From: Atopsyche davidsoni
Taxonomy: Eukaryota; Arthropoda; Insecta; Trichoptera; Hydrobiosidae
Length of the DNA: 64,000 nt
Direction: 5' to 3'
Assembly (NCBI GenBank): GCA_022113835.1
Contig: JAILWY010000002.1
Location: 9,526,501-9,590,500 of the forward strand
Position numbers and translations under genes: made by a program. The notes beneath the pieces were generated by a model. It saw only the letters and a list, made by a program, of their open reading frames with translations. It ran no database searches and was not told where the DNA came from. Each line of letters begins with the position of its first letter. Position 1 is the stretch's first letter. Below, piece by piece: positions 50,524-62,619 of this stretch.

Positions 50524-50619
50524 GTAAATGGTGTCCGAGACGAGAATGGTCATCACCCCCCGACGTTGCGAGAAGGGTTTACTCATCCGTCTTCCTCGGC
50601 AGTCCCGGCGAATACCCTG
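50524..50619 (+). CDS. hth: homothorax (hth) internal coding exon, linker between Meis domain and homeodomain
   Basis: Hth is a nuclear TALE-homeodomain cofactor that binds Exd/Pbx and Hox proteins and drives Exd into the nucleus. The exon is 96 nt and phase 1-1. Its first two bases (GT) complete a Gly codon, then AAA TGG TGT CCG begins KWCPRREWSSP, followed by RRVYSSVFLGSP and GEYP; the last base opens the next codon. From memory, fly Hth has WCRREWSSP and RRLYSSVFLGSP at the same place, between its Meis domain and homeodomain; the moth-like version has an extra Pro and a shorter middle. The acceptor (ttattatttacag) and donor (G|gtgagt) both fit. Oddities: the exon starts with GTAAAT, itself a plausible 5' splice site, and skipping it would keep frame. 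Other frames here, including one starting V-N-G-V, give no recognisable protein. Identity is strong; the isoforms containing it are unknown. Confidence 0.9.
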
Positions 50620-50639
50620 GTGAGTCAACTAACCCTTAA
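50620..50639 (+). other. hth: 5' splice site of the hth exon with an in-frame read-through stop
   Basis: The donor is G|gtgagt. If the intron is not removed, the hth frame continues Gly-Glu-Ser-Thr-Asn-Pro and stops at TAA (50637-50639). An AATAAA lies further downstream near 51070. Retention or intronic polyadenylation would thus give a protein without homeodomain. Fly hth is known to make homeodomain-less isoforms, but use of this route here is inference. Confidence 0.7.
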
Positions 50640-52554
50640 TCACTATATCATACTTGATAACACACGACAATTTCATACTTCCAGCATAAACAAGCAAACT
50701 TTTGCAAACTTAGTGCCCATTTTTTTTTTCTATAAAGCATTCAAATATCGTATAAAATATATTTTCAACATACGTTATGAGTAAGACTCGTTTAGGTTAT
50801 GTTAAGATGGCATACTTCCATGAAGACATTCATAATATATAATGGATTTTTAAAACAATTTTTAAAAGATTAAATTTATTATAGGGATTGTTATCCACGA
50901 CTTGATTCAAAACTTAATGTCTCCAGCCATCATTAGTGATTAAACGGTGTATTTTGAATAATGATGATGATTGAAAATTTGTTTTTTTATACAGTCGAAT
51001 GGTGTAGCTCTCAGTTTCTAAATATAACAGTACAGGATTAAAGTTTTAATTAAAAATACTTTATTAATGAGTTTTGGTAAATAAACCCACGTACAATTTG
51101 TAAAGTGTACAAATTATTTATAAATATTACAATAACAACACACGGGTATTAGTTTTTAAATATACAGCGTTAATTTATAAGTCATGCTACTTGAACAACG
51201 TATTTGATTTTTTTATTAACCCAAGAGGTGTTTTCGGTTACAATTCGTGGATAATAAAAACTGTGTAATAACACCGAGCGCTTTGATCTGGGTATCGTAT
51301 TGATTACACAAACGCAGGCTGCCATTTGCCAGTCAATTAAAAGTTTACCGCTGAAAGCGGAAAGGGCTGCCAACCGCGGGGCCTAAAAAATTATTAAGGG
51401 AGATCAAAAGACGCTCGCGGCCGGCAAGTTGGTAACGCCGGCCGTCCCGACCAGAAACCATCGAAATAAAAACTGCCTGATTCTAGTCTAGCACCCTACC
51501 CCATCAACATTACAAAGTCGACATCTTGATGGAAAATGATTTTTAAGCATTAAAATAAAGTCATTTTAAGTATACGTTACTCTAGATAGGCTAATTGGCT
51601 TATCTGTCAGTTTTGTCTTCACACGTGTAAATAAATACTTTATATTTAACCTCACAAGAAGGAAAAGTTCTAAACCGAAATATTTTCGAATTACTTTAAT
51701 TACTTTTTTATTAAATCACATTGAGATAAATATACATGCATTTGAATTGATATCTAGATAGGTCAATTGGCTTATGTGTTATTATGTATGAGTTCAAAAT
51801 TTACTTAGTGATTTTTAAAAGATGTCATATCTTTGTAAATATATTTTATAAATAATCATATTAGCAGAAATATAAGTGTAGTATTAAAGTATTTAAGTGT
51901 TAGATATTAACCTGGAGGTCGTGGTTTAATGCACCCCACAAAACGGATTTTGTTTTAGTTGTAAATCAAAACAGATATTTCAATATATTTTGTGTAAATT
52001 TTAGTACCGAACGGTAAATTCTTATTTTATGCTTTTCTAGTCATATTTAAATAAACGAATATTTAGGCTTTTAACATGTATATCATAAAACTGCATGTCC
52101 CTGCAGGTAATACACAATGATCGTAAAAAAAATGAAGAATAATTTTTTATCATAATATCATATATAATTGCATATAGATTTACGATATATAATTTATATG
52201 CTAATAGTATCGTGATTCATAAAAACGATTAAAAAAAATTATAGATAAAATATAATCGATAATTACTAAATCAATATTTATACAACAAAAAATCTGACCC
52301 GACTAAGCGTTTATCTAAATTCTAAATTTCCAAAAATGATATTTTGTGTATAAAATATAACAACTATCCTGTGCCGGCGACACAGCAAACAAAACAAAAC
52401 ATTTATTCGAAATCCGTCAACAAAAAGGCACACCATATCTAATAAACGACACTCACTCAAAAATTGCAATATACAGAGTAGAGAAGAAGACAAAGCCTGA
52501 CTTTTGTAATGGGAGCAATAAAAATAATCTCCGCAGCATATCTCCACTACGGAG

Positions 52555-52915
52555 AGTTTGAGTGATTCGCGTGCGTGCAAGCATAGAATACTATCGCGTC
52601 GCTCGCTCGCTCGCTCTCGTCGGCGGCGCGTCGGGCCGTCTCCCTCTGCCGCGGCGGGTGCGAGCGGGACGGCGCAGCACGCGCGTGCGTTCCTCCGCGG
52701 CGCGAGCGAGGCGGGCGCGGCGGCGCGCGCGAGTGCGAGAGGGACGCGCGGCGCGTAGCCATGGCAACCGTCACGTGCCCGCCTCGTCGTCATGGCGACC
52801 GGCGGACTTGCGCGCCGCGCCGCTCCTCAGGCGGCCGTCGCACGCCGCGAGGCTCGCACCTCCCGGGAGCGTCCGACACGGCGACCCGGACAGCACAACT
52901 GACACTAAATATTGA
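52555..52915. other. CpG island-like block
   Basis: It contains CGCTCGCTCGCTCG, several GCGAGCG motifs, and near 52759-52803 CCATGGCAACC, CACGTG and GTCATGGCGACC, which look like RFX half-sites and an E-box. It could be an internal promoter or enhancer of hth. Both strands stay open, but only low-complexity protein would result. Confidence 0.35.
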
Positions 52916-54289
52916 TACCTATTAGTTGTTTAATCAATTGAGCGACTCGTCCCCTGTTCAAAATAGGCAAATAAAACGTTTTATTTCCTATATTAAATTT
53001 ATATCAACGCTTTGTTTATTTACAATAAAATAAGTTTATATTACTGTAAAAAATATTAATGAACCATAATACACATTGGGACTATTTTTAGTAAAGTTAA
53101 GCGTGGAAACAGCGAAAATACGTTTATATTTTGTCAAAAATGTATTTTATTCGTTGTAGATCCTGTCACACACTAATATATCATGCCTCTCTTATACATT
53201 GCATATTTGTATAGCCGCATTCTTTAGTTTGTTTGTACATACTTGAAGGTACAATCAAACAAGGACTTCGAAGTGTTGAACCATGAGATCTCAAAATATT
53301 TCTAGTCAACAATGTTAAAGCTGGAAAAGTTTTAATAGTATTTTATCGCATTATTTTTAAGAAATCGTGAATCAATATTTCAAGTTGATCTTGCAATATG
53401 CATATCTATGTTTCAATATAAAAAGTATTAAAATTATACTTGATAATGATTATTAATACAATTGCGTCATATTTAAATAAATATAATATATACGACATTT
53501 TAAATATCAACGAATGATATTTCACACAGTGACATAATCTGATTATACGAGTGAATAAATCAAATAGATGCAAATGAGTCATTAATACCTCTAAGCATAC
53601 TCGCCTATGGCCGAATGCACTCCGGACGGTGCAGGCCGCAGTGGCATTTATTGCAAGCGACTGCATTTAAAATATTATTCAATTCTCGCTATTTGCATAG
53701 ACATGATCTCGACTCAATTGTATCTAATCTGATGGTATATTTATTTCATGCGAATACCATTTACTTATAAAGCGCGTTCGGTTGCAGGTGAGATAAGCCG
53801 AGTGAGGGAGGCACTCGGCCTTCTCGGCCCGCTAGTTATGAGCTGCGATCAGCTCGATAGGGACAACACGATATGCCAATTAAAGAAATGGATAAATGGT
53901 GTTGCTATTACGTGGAAATATTGAGATAGTAAAGCAGCCTGCGCGCGTGACAACACAACCGACATCCAAGCTGTAACTAGAAAATTAGCGACCTCTTATT
54001 TGTCTAAGTAAACCTCGCAAATTAAAACGCTATGGACCAAGTACTGACATCAGTTGATTTTTAGATATTTAGTAAAAACAGGAAAAAAAATATATAAAAT
54101 ATTTAAACTGAACTTGATTCCTTGGTACAAATCGAAATATCGCACTACAAAATATTCACTTTCGCTATTTGTCAGTTGGATTTTGTAGTCCATAATTAAC
54201 AACTCATCGTGAATTTGTATTAGCTTGAAAATTATCATAGCCACAGTGAGAATTTGATTGATTTTTTTGCTTTCCGTTGCTATGTGGGC

Positions 54290-55360
54290 TCGGAACATGA
54301 AGATGGCAGCCGCGTCACCGTCGACTGATTATTGAAATACCGTCTTTAATACAACAATAAATCTCGCAGGAAGCGGGTGGAACACAAAAACTCGCCAAAA
54401 TGGCGTAGAATTGAAAGTTATAAATCCCAGGATTTCGGGAGCGCGGGGGCGGGCGGGGGGAGATACCCTATCTCATCGGATTCGATACCTCGGGAACCAA
54501 TTACGGCTGTGCAAGACGCGGATAAAGAATAAATTGCCTGCCACCAATGTTCGCATAACGAAGCTGGCTGCTATAGGAAACACCGCCGAACTGATCCTTA
54601 TAAGAACTGTAGATAGATTGATAAGATTTTGGGGCACACGAATAACGCGGTCTCTATGAAACAATTCCAGATTGATTTCAACACAATGTATATTTGTCAC
54701 ATCATGATCTTAAAAGTGAAATCTTCCGTTAAATTAAAATAGATTTGGGTAGTACATGTAAACAAGACGGATGACCGCTGAGGGTTAAAGGATATCTGAC
54801 GGCCTAGTAAGTAAACGATATAGTCAGTGTTGATGGATCGGTGGGAGCTTTCATCCAGTAGTACATACGCTGATATCACTGTAACACGATAATAAAACAA
54901 TACAAACGTCGAATTCGATGCGCCCCATCGCCGGTTATAATATTGCGCAATTTGAGATTTTCCACTGAGACGTCTGCAATTACGTCAGGATCTAAGAATG
55001 GCAAAGGCCGCGGAGGGTCAGGAGGAGATCAAAGTGGGCTGCGTGGTGTATGGAGACGAGCCGATACCGTGATGGATGATCCAATCAGGCCCCGGCACGA
55101 CCCGCGGCTAATCTCCAGCTCCGTCCCACACGCGGGACCTCCGGGCCCTGCGCCCCTCGGACGCCCCGCGATAATATGACTCTCTTAGAGGCAATTTGTT
55201 TTGTTTAAATCATGTGAGGAAATTAATTTATGGCCCGCGCGGAGATGGCCACACGTGGAAGATTAATCTGAAGATATTAATAAGGAACGGGTCGTGGGCG
55301 ATGTCTTTTTACCGGCTAAATAGGCCCGCGAGATAAATCAATGCGGAGTATTATCATAAT
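54290..55360. other. CpG-rich intronic block, candidate conserved non-coding DNA
   Basis: GC-rich patches at 54420-54480, 54990-55180 and 55220-55340 alternate with AT-rich DNA. No exon signals with a recognisable protein. The density resembles conserved enhancer-bearing introns of developmental genes. Confidence 0.3.
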
Positions 55361-56254
55361 TATCTGGTTTATTATGGCGATCGCTCAACGTGAACGTGCG
55401 ATATTCAATTAAAAATATATGTTTGGCAGCCAACTTACATCTTTAACTTTAAAGGTAGAAATAACTACGCACTTAAAATACTAAAAGTTTTATTAAAAAT
55501 TAAACTAATATGATTAGGCACATTATAGTAATGTGAAATAATACGCACTTGATTGACGTTTAATCCACAAAATAGACATACACAATGTAGTTAGCTTAAA
55601 ACGATTTGTCTACTCTCTTATTTTCGAAACAATAAATAAAACATTCTACAGTTAATTGTCCAAGGCAAAAACGAAGGGGAAATATACGTGGATGCGGAAT
55701 CTATGCCAGTGGCTATATGACTGTGACTGCCCAAGAATAAATAAGTATTCTCCTATGAGGAGAGGCAGTGGAAGAATATATAATACTAATTCTTATAAAA
55801 GCAACAAAAATATACATAGATTATTATGAAGTAGACATCGAAAATAATTTGTGTTAAAATTTTAATATACAGCGTTTTAGTAGGTCTCATTGATAGTTCA
55901 ATGTGCACATACATGGACATTTTAAAAAAACAAGTATTAGTTATCAGAAGCACATGCAGCGAGAGGAGATTCTTCCCCCGGCGCGAGGTATCTGGCATCC
56001 AGCAGGGGTCCGCAATAAGCGGGCTTACGCGTGCGTTTCATTTGGGGGCTGTCACTCGCAGGCCGCGGCTCCAGCCCGCGAGCTCCCCTGGCCTCCTGGC
56101 CTGGCGAGGGCCCCACGCCATTTACTGAAATGAATAGCGCTTATTGGAGCGAGGAGGACCAACTTGAGGGATGAAACAAGTTCTACAGTAGTTACTCCAG
56201 CTAGGCGTAATATCTATTTCCAGAATTTTAAACACGCGATAGGCTAAACAAACA

Positions 56255-56488
56255 TATAATATTTTTGAGTAAAATACTTGAGTGATAAAAAATAATATAA
56301 AATCTCACTCACTCACTCAAACAGAGTGAGATTTTATATAATAATAAGTCATCTAACCACTGTGTAGTAGTAGTATAGAGTGTTGTTGTGACTCTGTTGA
56401 CGAACATGTGGAAAATCGCTCAAGTATTTTACTCAAAAATATTAAAATGGAATTCCACCAAGTGCTCTCTGTCAAAAATATTGAATTT
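56255..56488 (+). mobile_element. Short inverted-end element, second copy of the tailed family, with target duplication
   Basis: Inverted arms of 28 bp with one mismatch lie at 56258-56285 and 56416-56443. The tail at 56444-56488 matches the one after 19980. CTAAACAAACA occurs on both sides (56244-56254 and 56489-56499), an 11-bp target duplication that shows the tail belongs to the element. The interior differs: it has its own hairpin (TATAAAATCTCACTC and its complement, about 56298-56342) and only a weak CTGTTGA...GAAA trace of the core. Confidence 0.65.
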
Positions 56489-59400
56489 CTAAACAAACAC
56501 ATAATAAAAACTTAATTAATACACTGTGCTTCTATTGAAACGATAAAGTTATTTAAAAAAAATTTTTTTTATGTATCAGGACGTGGGGCTTAAGCGGTAT
56601 AGCATAAACGGACTCGTTATTGATTTTGTGTAGAGAAAAATATGTATAAAAAATCCATTTCATTCATTTCTGAATAATTGTATTGATGTTTATTGATATC
56701 GATCTGTACGAGTGTTTATTTAAAATTGCTTTTGATGACAAACTTTCACAATAGTTTTGAGAGTTTATTAAATTCAAATCACAACAATATTAGATGAATA
56801 TTCTTTTGAGCTAACGTTATTTGGCGTGTGAATGTTTTCTGGGTAGGTCTGCGTGCAATATATCAAAGTTCACGGCGGAGAGTCTATAAGGCACTTCCTG
56901 TGCGACACTGCTATCTGATTCGGAGCGATGTTGCTATTTCATTCGGCCAGCTAGTGACGTAAGCGCCTCGAGGTTCACACGTTTTTTCCACGTGGCATTG
57001 TTCGGATGTCCCTGCAAATTTAACGATTCCATCGGTCAGCGCGAAAAAACCGCGCAAGGCCCACGAGATCGGGGGTGCGAGGCGGAATGTAGGGATTTTA
57101 TTAGGAATTTGCCTTCCCCGGTAGCGCGGGATGGGGCATACCTGTCGTTTACCTGCTACAAAATAGCCCGGCTATATTTCACGCACCCTCCCCAGATGGT
57201 GTTGTCCGTCGCGTAGAATTATTGCCGATCCCCCCGCCAGTATGATTTATATCCGAAGACATATTTGATCCTAAGGAACCACTTTGGACCGTCATCCCCT
57301 AGAAATTCGGATGAATTCCTCAAATATTTATGTTATTTTTTTTACCCGATTTTGACTTCTACTCGGCGTTTTTTTTTTTTTTTTTGTACCTCACTCTGAC
57401 CGCAGCGCCTCGAGCGACGGTCGAAATTACACTCGGGTATTACAACATATAGTTATATATTGTTTATATCTAATAAAAGCGTTTTATTAAAAGTCTATAT
57501 TATTTACGATCGGAGCGAACTTGCGTTTCAACAGAAATACAGCTAACTTCGTACATCGTATTAAAATTACCGACTCGCATTCTTTGAAACCTTTGATCGA
57601 ACATTCAGCTGAAATTAAACGTGCGACTGAAAACGTCTTTTCGCTTTTTTTTTTTTTTTAAACGAACTTCTTTTTATTACGTTTTGTGAATTTTATAATA
57701 AGCGATCGTCGCAGCAAAAAATATAACGTATCTTTTTTCCGATTTATGTTGACTTTATTTATTTTTCTTTCGGCAACTAACCGATGTTCGCGAAGTATTC
57801 CCCGTCGGTGTTTTTTGTGTGCGCGCGTGTACTCGCCTACCGACACATGTATGTAATTTATGCCGAACAAAATAAAATGGTGCCGGTGGAAACTCGCTAG
57901 GGCTGTTCATGCGAGAAATAAAAAAAATAAATGAAAACTCACCTACAATATTACTCGGACAGAGCACGCACTGAACTCGACTAAATTGTCCACAAGCTGC
58001 AAATTAATATATTGTATTCAATTATGAGATGAACGGTGCGGAGTGGACTCAAAAAATTTTGATCATAATTCAAAAAACTGTTACTTTTGTTCATTAACAA
58101 TATTTTATGTTTATTTTAAGCTTGCAGAAATAGCCAACAGCTTGATGATTTAAATATAAACGATTCGATAGTAGATTTTGTTGACTTTCCAATGCCAGCG
58201 CACTGTACACTGTTTTATGCGCATTAACAATAAAATCTTTGATTTGATACCTACGCTAGATGAGATTGTTGCCAAAGAATGTCGACGAGTTTGCTATTAC
58301 ATGCGTGTAATGCCAAAATATTGCATTTCATGGTACGTTAAACGTATTATATATATTAGCAGAATGGCTATGTCTCGAATTGGATAGACTGTTAAAACAC
58401 TCGGTTTTTTTTTTCTCGGCATCGATTGGGTATAGGGAAGATTACGCAGTTGTCTCTATCTTAAATTGCGTGGCACGTGAGGCCGTTGGGTTTTGTTTAT
58501 GGTTATTCAAAGGTATCGCTATTGGATAAAGGCCCCGGCGGTACAATAGTTTGGCCCACCCTCGCCCGAGTGAGCGAGCAAGAAGCACTCGTAAGCGTGT
58601 TTAATAAAGCGGCGACCTTGCTCGGCGGGTTTTTGCCGTAAATTCATATTTTTTATGCACGGACGCCATCTTTTGCGGAGATATTACAAACGCTCGGCGC
58701 TGGCGACATCTCTGGGCGCTCTTTATTATTCAGGAGGCGGGGTCGTGCCAGGAAAGCAGGAAAACTCGAATAAATTCCGGGCAATACGAGGGACGCGCGC
58801 AGGACGCCTGTCAAGCCTTCTGCGTACCTCTGCGCCCAGAAACCTCCCCGTAAGGGATGCTACCCTCCGCTTTGTGCTCAGCTCTGCCGTATCGGCTCTG
58901 CCCGAGATGCCACTTTGTGCTCGGGGAGATATTAAACCGGCTATTTACAGTAGAGACTCATTAAGGAACTACCTACCTTTAAATATACATACTGAAAGTA
59001 ATGAATAAGCGCTAAACACATATGTTATAATCTACTTAAAGTTATTCTCCGTGTCTTTTTAATAATTCGAAATTTTGATAAACTAAAACAGTTGTTATTT
59101 TGTGGCACGAGGTCTGCAAAGCATGTTTTATTTCTGACCTGTTATCTACATTTAGTTTGTTGTTGCATTATTTTTATCTATATAGTCTGTAGAATTCAAA
59201 ATACTGAAAATATTACACTTTTACAGGCTTTAATAGAAAATCGACGAAGTAGTATCTTTGTATTTTTTTTAAAAATTCTGAGTATAAAAATAAGTTGTGT
59301 GTTTTAATATTGTCTCGAACAAGAGAATGACGTCCGAGTAGAAATATTTTCCAGTCCAAAGAAAATGCTCTAAGAGATTGGTCCGCGAGTCTTTTTAATA

Positions 59401-59929
59401 AAGCGGGCACACATTTAAATATTTTTCGCGTATATTCCGTGTATTAAATTCCTAATATTATAATTTAGTAGTAAACAAGTGGATATCTTAACAAATGTAT
59501 CAGGATCGGAGGTGGGCGCGCGAGTGCGGCGGGCCCGTACAGAATGTAAATGAGCCCTCGACCGACGGCATTCGCCCCGTAAGCACCGCTCAGTAATTTC
59601 AATATGATTATAATATTAAAAATATAAACTATACCGGGACTTCGCATGCCACATTTCGCATACAAACCGAGATCATCCCGCATAGCCAATATTTTTTTGA
59701 TAGTAATAATGACTGACGAATTAACAATTATATTTATACTCAGAACTACGCTTTGCTTTAAGTTGCATCCTGGTACATGATTTTATGTACGGTTATTCGG
59801 TTTTCCATTAAACTGTTAAGTAATAATAAATCAATCTATTGAGTTTGCAGTAATCGACCGCAAAGCGATAACAAAGTAAATTATTGCATTTAGTGTATAT
59901 CAAATTAAGAAGATACGATTTGATTGTCG

Positions 59930-61270
59930 TCCATTTTGCTCGCGCCGCCCGGGGCATTAAGGCGCATTATTTAAAATTTTATTACAAGAGGAAAAAGAAG
60001 TGTATCATAACGTGCACGGTGCCGGGGCCTGCAGGGCGGCAGGCGACATCGGAGGCTCCTTTCATATTCAAATTGGTCTCGCCGCGGTGACTTTGTGCGG
60101 CTAAAGACGTACTCCGTGGCTAATTGCGCAGGTGGACTCGCCGCCCCGGGGAGCGCGTAAAAAAATGAAAATTGTCTCTTAAGTACATCAATTACGTATT
60201 TGTTCTGCCACAAATACGTAATTGCGGCTCGATACCGGCGGCGCCTACTAGCGATGTAGGTATAAGCAAGCTGTAACTTTGCAACGCGATAATTCACTTT
60301 CGGCGAGTGGAAGCGCGGAATAAAGGTTGCGCTCGCACCGCGGAAACGAATCGCTTTACAATGGGCACAAATTGAAAATTACCGCATTCATTCTTTACAT
60401 TTTTCAATTATTTCGGTATAAATAAGCGCAAGGGGGGCATCGGTAATAAATCGAAGGAGGCCGCGCTAAATACAAAGCAAACAAGAGTGTAACTCCGCGA
60501 GAAGACGCGGCCCCTTATTTCGCGTGGATTAATGAACGCGTCGGTCGCGGCTCGATCCTTCGGCAATTTTTCTTATCACGATAAATCCAACGATATTAAT
60601 TAATTGTTCTTCGCGATACTTGAAAATAGCTTAAATACACTCGTAACTCTCCGTTTTTAATTGACCAATAAAAAATAACGAGCATGTATTTATTCTCAGC
60701 CCGTGGGTATGCGTGTACGGGCGCGCGTATACCTAAAATCGGCCAGATTGCGCGGCTATTTTATATTTAGCCGGGTTTTTGTGCAGATATCGGGCACTTC
60801 GAGCAGGTTTTAAAGTATGAAAGGGATTTATTTATTATTATGAAGCATCGATCGGCCCGCGCGGCGGCTGCGGCCGGGCGGGCGCGCATTTAATTAAAAA
60901 CGGTATTGTTTCAAAAAGGCTCTCGGAAATTTCGACAAGCGGCGAACAACGAGGAATCCCCGTGCATTTAAATTGGCCGGCACAAAGCCGCGCCGGGGAC
61001 CTCCTCGCGCCGCATTCCTCCGCGGCACAATACTTCGGCGGGGATTTCAATGCGAACATTTCAACCGAAAACCGTCCTCTTTGTACTGCGCTTACTTCTT
61101 TCATTGTGTGACGCCCTGGTGCCTTTTTTCGGTTTTATTTTAATAATTTCAAACTGCGCTCCTCTGTTGATTTATGCGAGGGCGGAAAACAAAAGCTGAC
61201 TATTGTTGTTAGTGGCGGGGGCGGCGCCCGCCGGGGCTGCACTGGCGGCGGTGACGACCGCCATTAAAAC
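59930..61270. other. CpG-rich intronic block, candidate conserved non-coding DNA
   Basis: More than 1 kb of mixed GC-rich and TAAT/ATTA-rich sequence without repeats. No coding exon was recognised. A regulatory role for hth is inference from composition and position. Confidence 0.3.
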
Positions 61271-62315
61271 ATATAAAAAACAAATAATTAAAAATATATT
61301 TAGTAGCTCTTTGCCAGTCGCTTAAATCACAAAAATTAGCGTTTTTTTGTAGCTGTATTTCAAAGAATTTATCGTTGATGCGATGGCATATTTAAAAGCT
61401 TTTTGATTTAATGGATCCGTTCGAGTATAAATTACAATAATATTGGCAATAGTCAAAATAGCTTATTTTTATATTGTTTTTAAATCTCTTTGATATTAGC
61501 TTCTTATAAATATTTTATTAGGCACGTTTATTCCAGACTACTTAATTTTTTATATTATATAAACACACTAATATTCTTCAAAAGCAGTATACGCTTCAAT
61601 AGTAGAAAGAAAAACAATTCAATTTTTACTCACTGACGCAAATCACATAACAAGAGCCAAAGTGCTAAAAGATATAAAAACAACAGTTCCATTGCACAAA
61701 AATAAACAATATTTATGTGTTATTTCGTTCATTTCAACTTACAATAAAAGCGGTGATATCTAGTATGAAACTTCTCATACAATTATCACTAAGCCAAACA
61801 CCAAGCATATAAGACAATAAAAACTATACTTAGAAAACTAACGGCGGGGCAGTATACGTACAGGGAATACTTTAGCTCCAGCCTCTAATGGATAGATAAA
61901 GAAAATCCCGCATAAGTTCCAGCGATATTACGCCATATTTTTTTTATTGTTTTTCAATTCGCATATTTCCGTTCCGTTCCCGCTTTCCCGGGCGCTTTCC
62001 CTCGCAAACAAACACTGTTTCCCGGGGTACGAAAAAAAGCGAACATTTAATCCCGGCGTTTTATAGCGGCGGCGGGCGGGGCGGGAGGGCTTATGTGATA
62101 TGTAAATATAAATGTGAAAGTCTATTTTATAACGTATGCTCCATGTAATAATTGCTAACAGCTGGAAGTAATCACTTTTCCCCGCGTATGCGCGCTTCCG
62201 TGGCCGGCACTCCGCGGGCTCTCCTTCGGTATTCATTCTGGAGGATTTTTATATCCGCAGTCGAAGCTTCAATGTGTTAATCTCTGAAAAAAGACTACAC
62301 TGTGAACCTATCTTC

Positions 62316-62488
62316 TTAAGCCACACACGCAGCGATACTACTTGCAACGGATTTGGAATTAGCCAAGAGCGTCTCTTTATTTTGGGTGTTTTTTTTATGG
62401 TTGAGCCTTAGTAAATAACACAAAAAGGACGCTATTGGCTAGTTTCCATTCGGTTGTCAGTTGTGTCGCAGCTGGTGTAGGGGTTTAA
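62316..62488. mobile_element. Complete TTAA-flanked MITE copy
   Basis: TTAA lies at both ends (62316-62319 and 62485-62488) around a 165-bp body. The left end reads GCCACACACGCAGCGATAC, the right end GTGTCGCAGCTGGTGTAGGG. The left half carries AATTAGCCAAGAGCGTC and the right half GGACGCTATTGGCTAG, an inverted pair deeper in the arms. This is the best reference copy of the family in the window. Confidence 0.65.
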
Positions 62489-62619
62489 GTCAGCTACACA
62501 CCCAGAGACACAACCTGGAACCGATATGCAATTAGCCAAAAGTGACTCTTTATTTTCGATGTTTTTATACTCTAGTCTAAATAAACAATTCAAAAAAGGA
62601 TGCCATTGGCTAGTTTAAA
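62489..62619. mobile_element. Right-truncated MITE copy sharing a TTAA with its neighbour
   Basis: Directly after the TTAA at 62485 a second copy begins GTCAGCTACACACCCAGAGA, continues GCAATTAGCCAAAAGTGA and CTTTATTTTCG, and stops after GGATGCCATTGGCTAG. Its right terminal repeat is missing. Confidence 0.55.

Noticed and set aside
52103..52110. CAG|GTAA juxtaposition
   Set aside because: Only a short, mixed pyrimidine stretch precedes it and the donor half is weak.
52311..52915. Open frames of up to 160 codons in the CpG island
   Set aside because: Low-complexity translations on both strands; no domain or exon signals.
53785..53793. Second candidate recursive splice site, CAG|GTGAG
   Set aside because: The preceding sequence lacks a convincing pyrimidine tract and branch motif, unlike the site at 31786.
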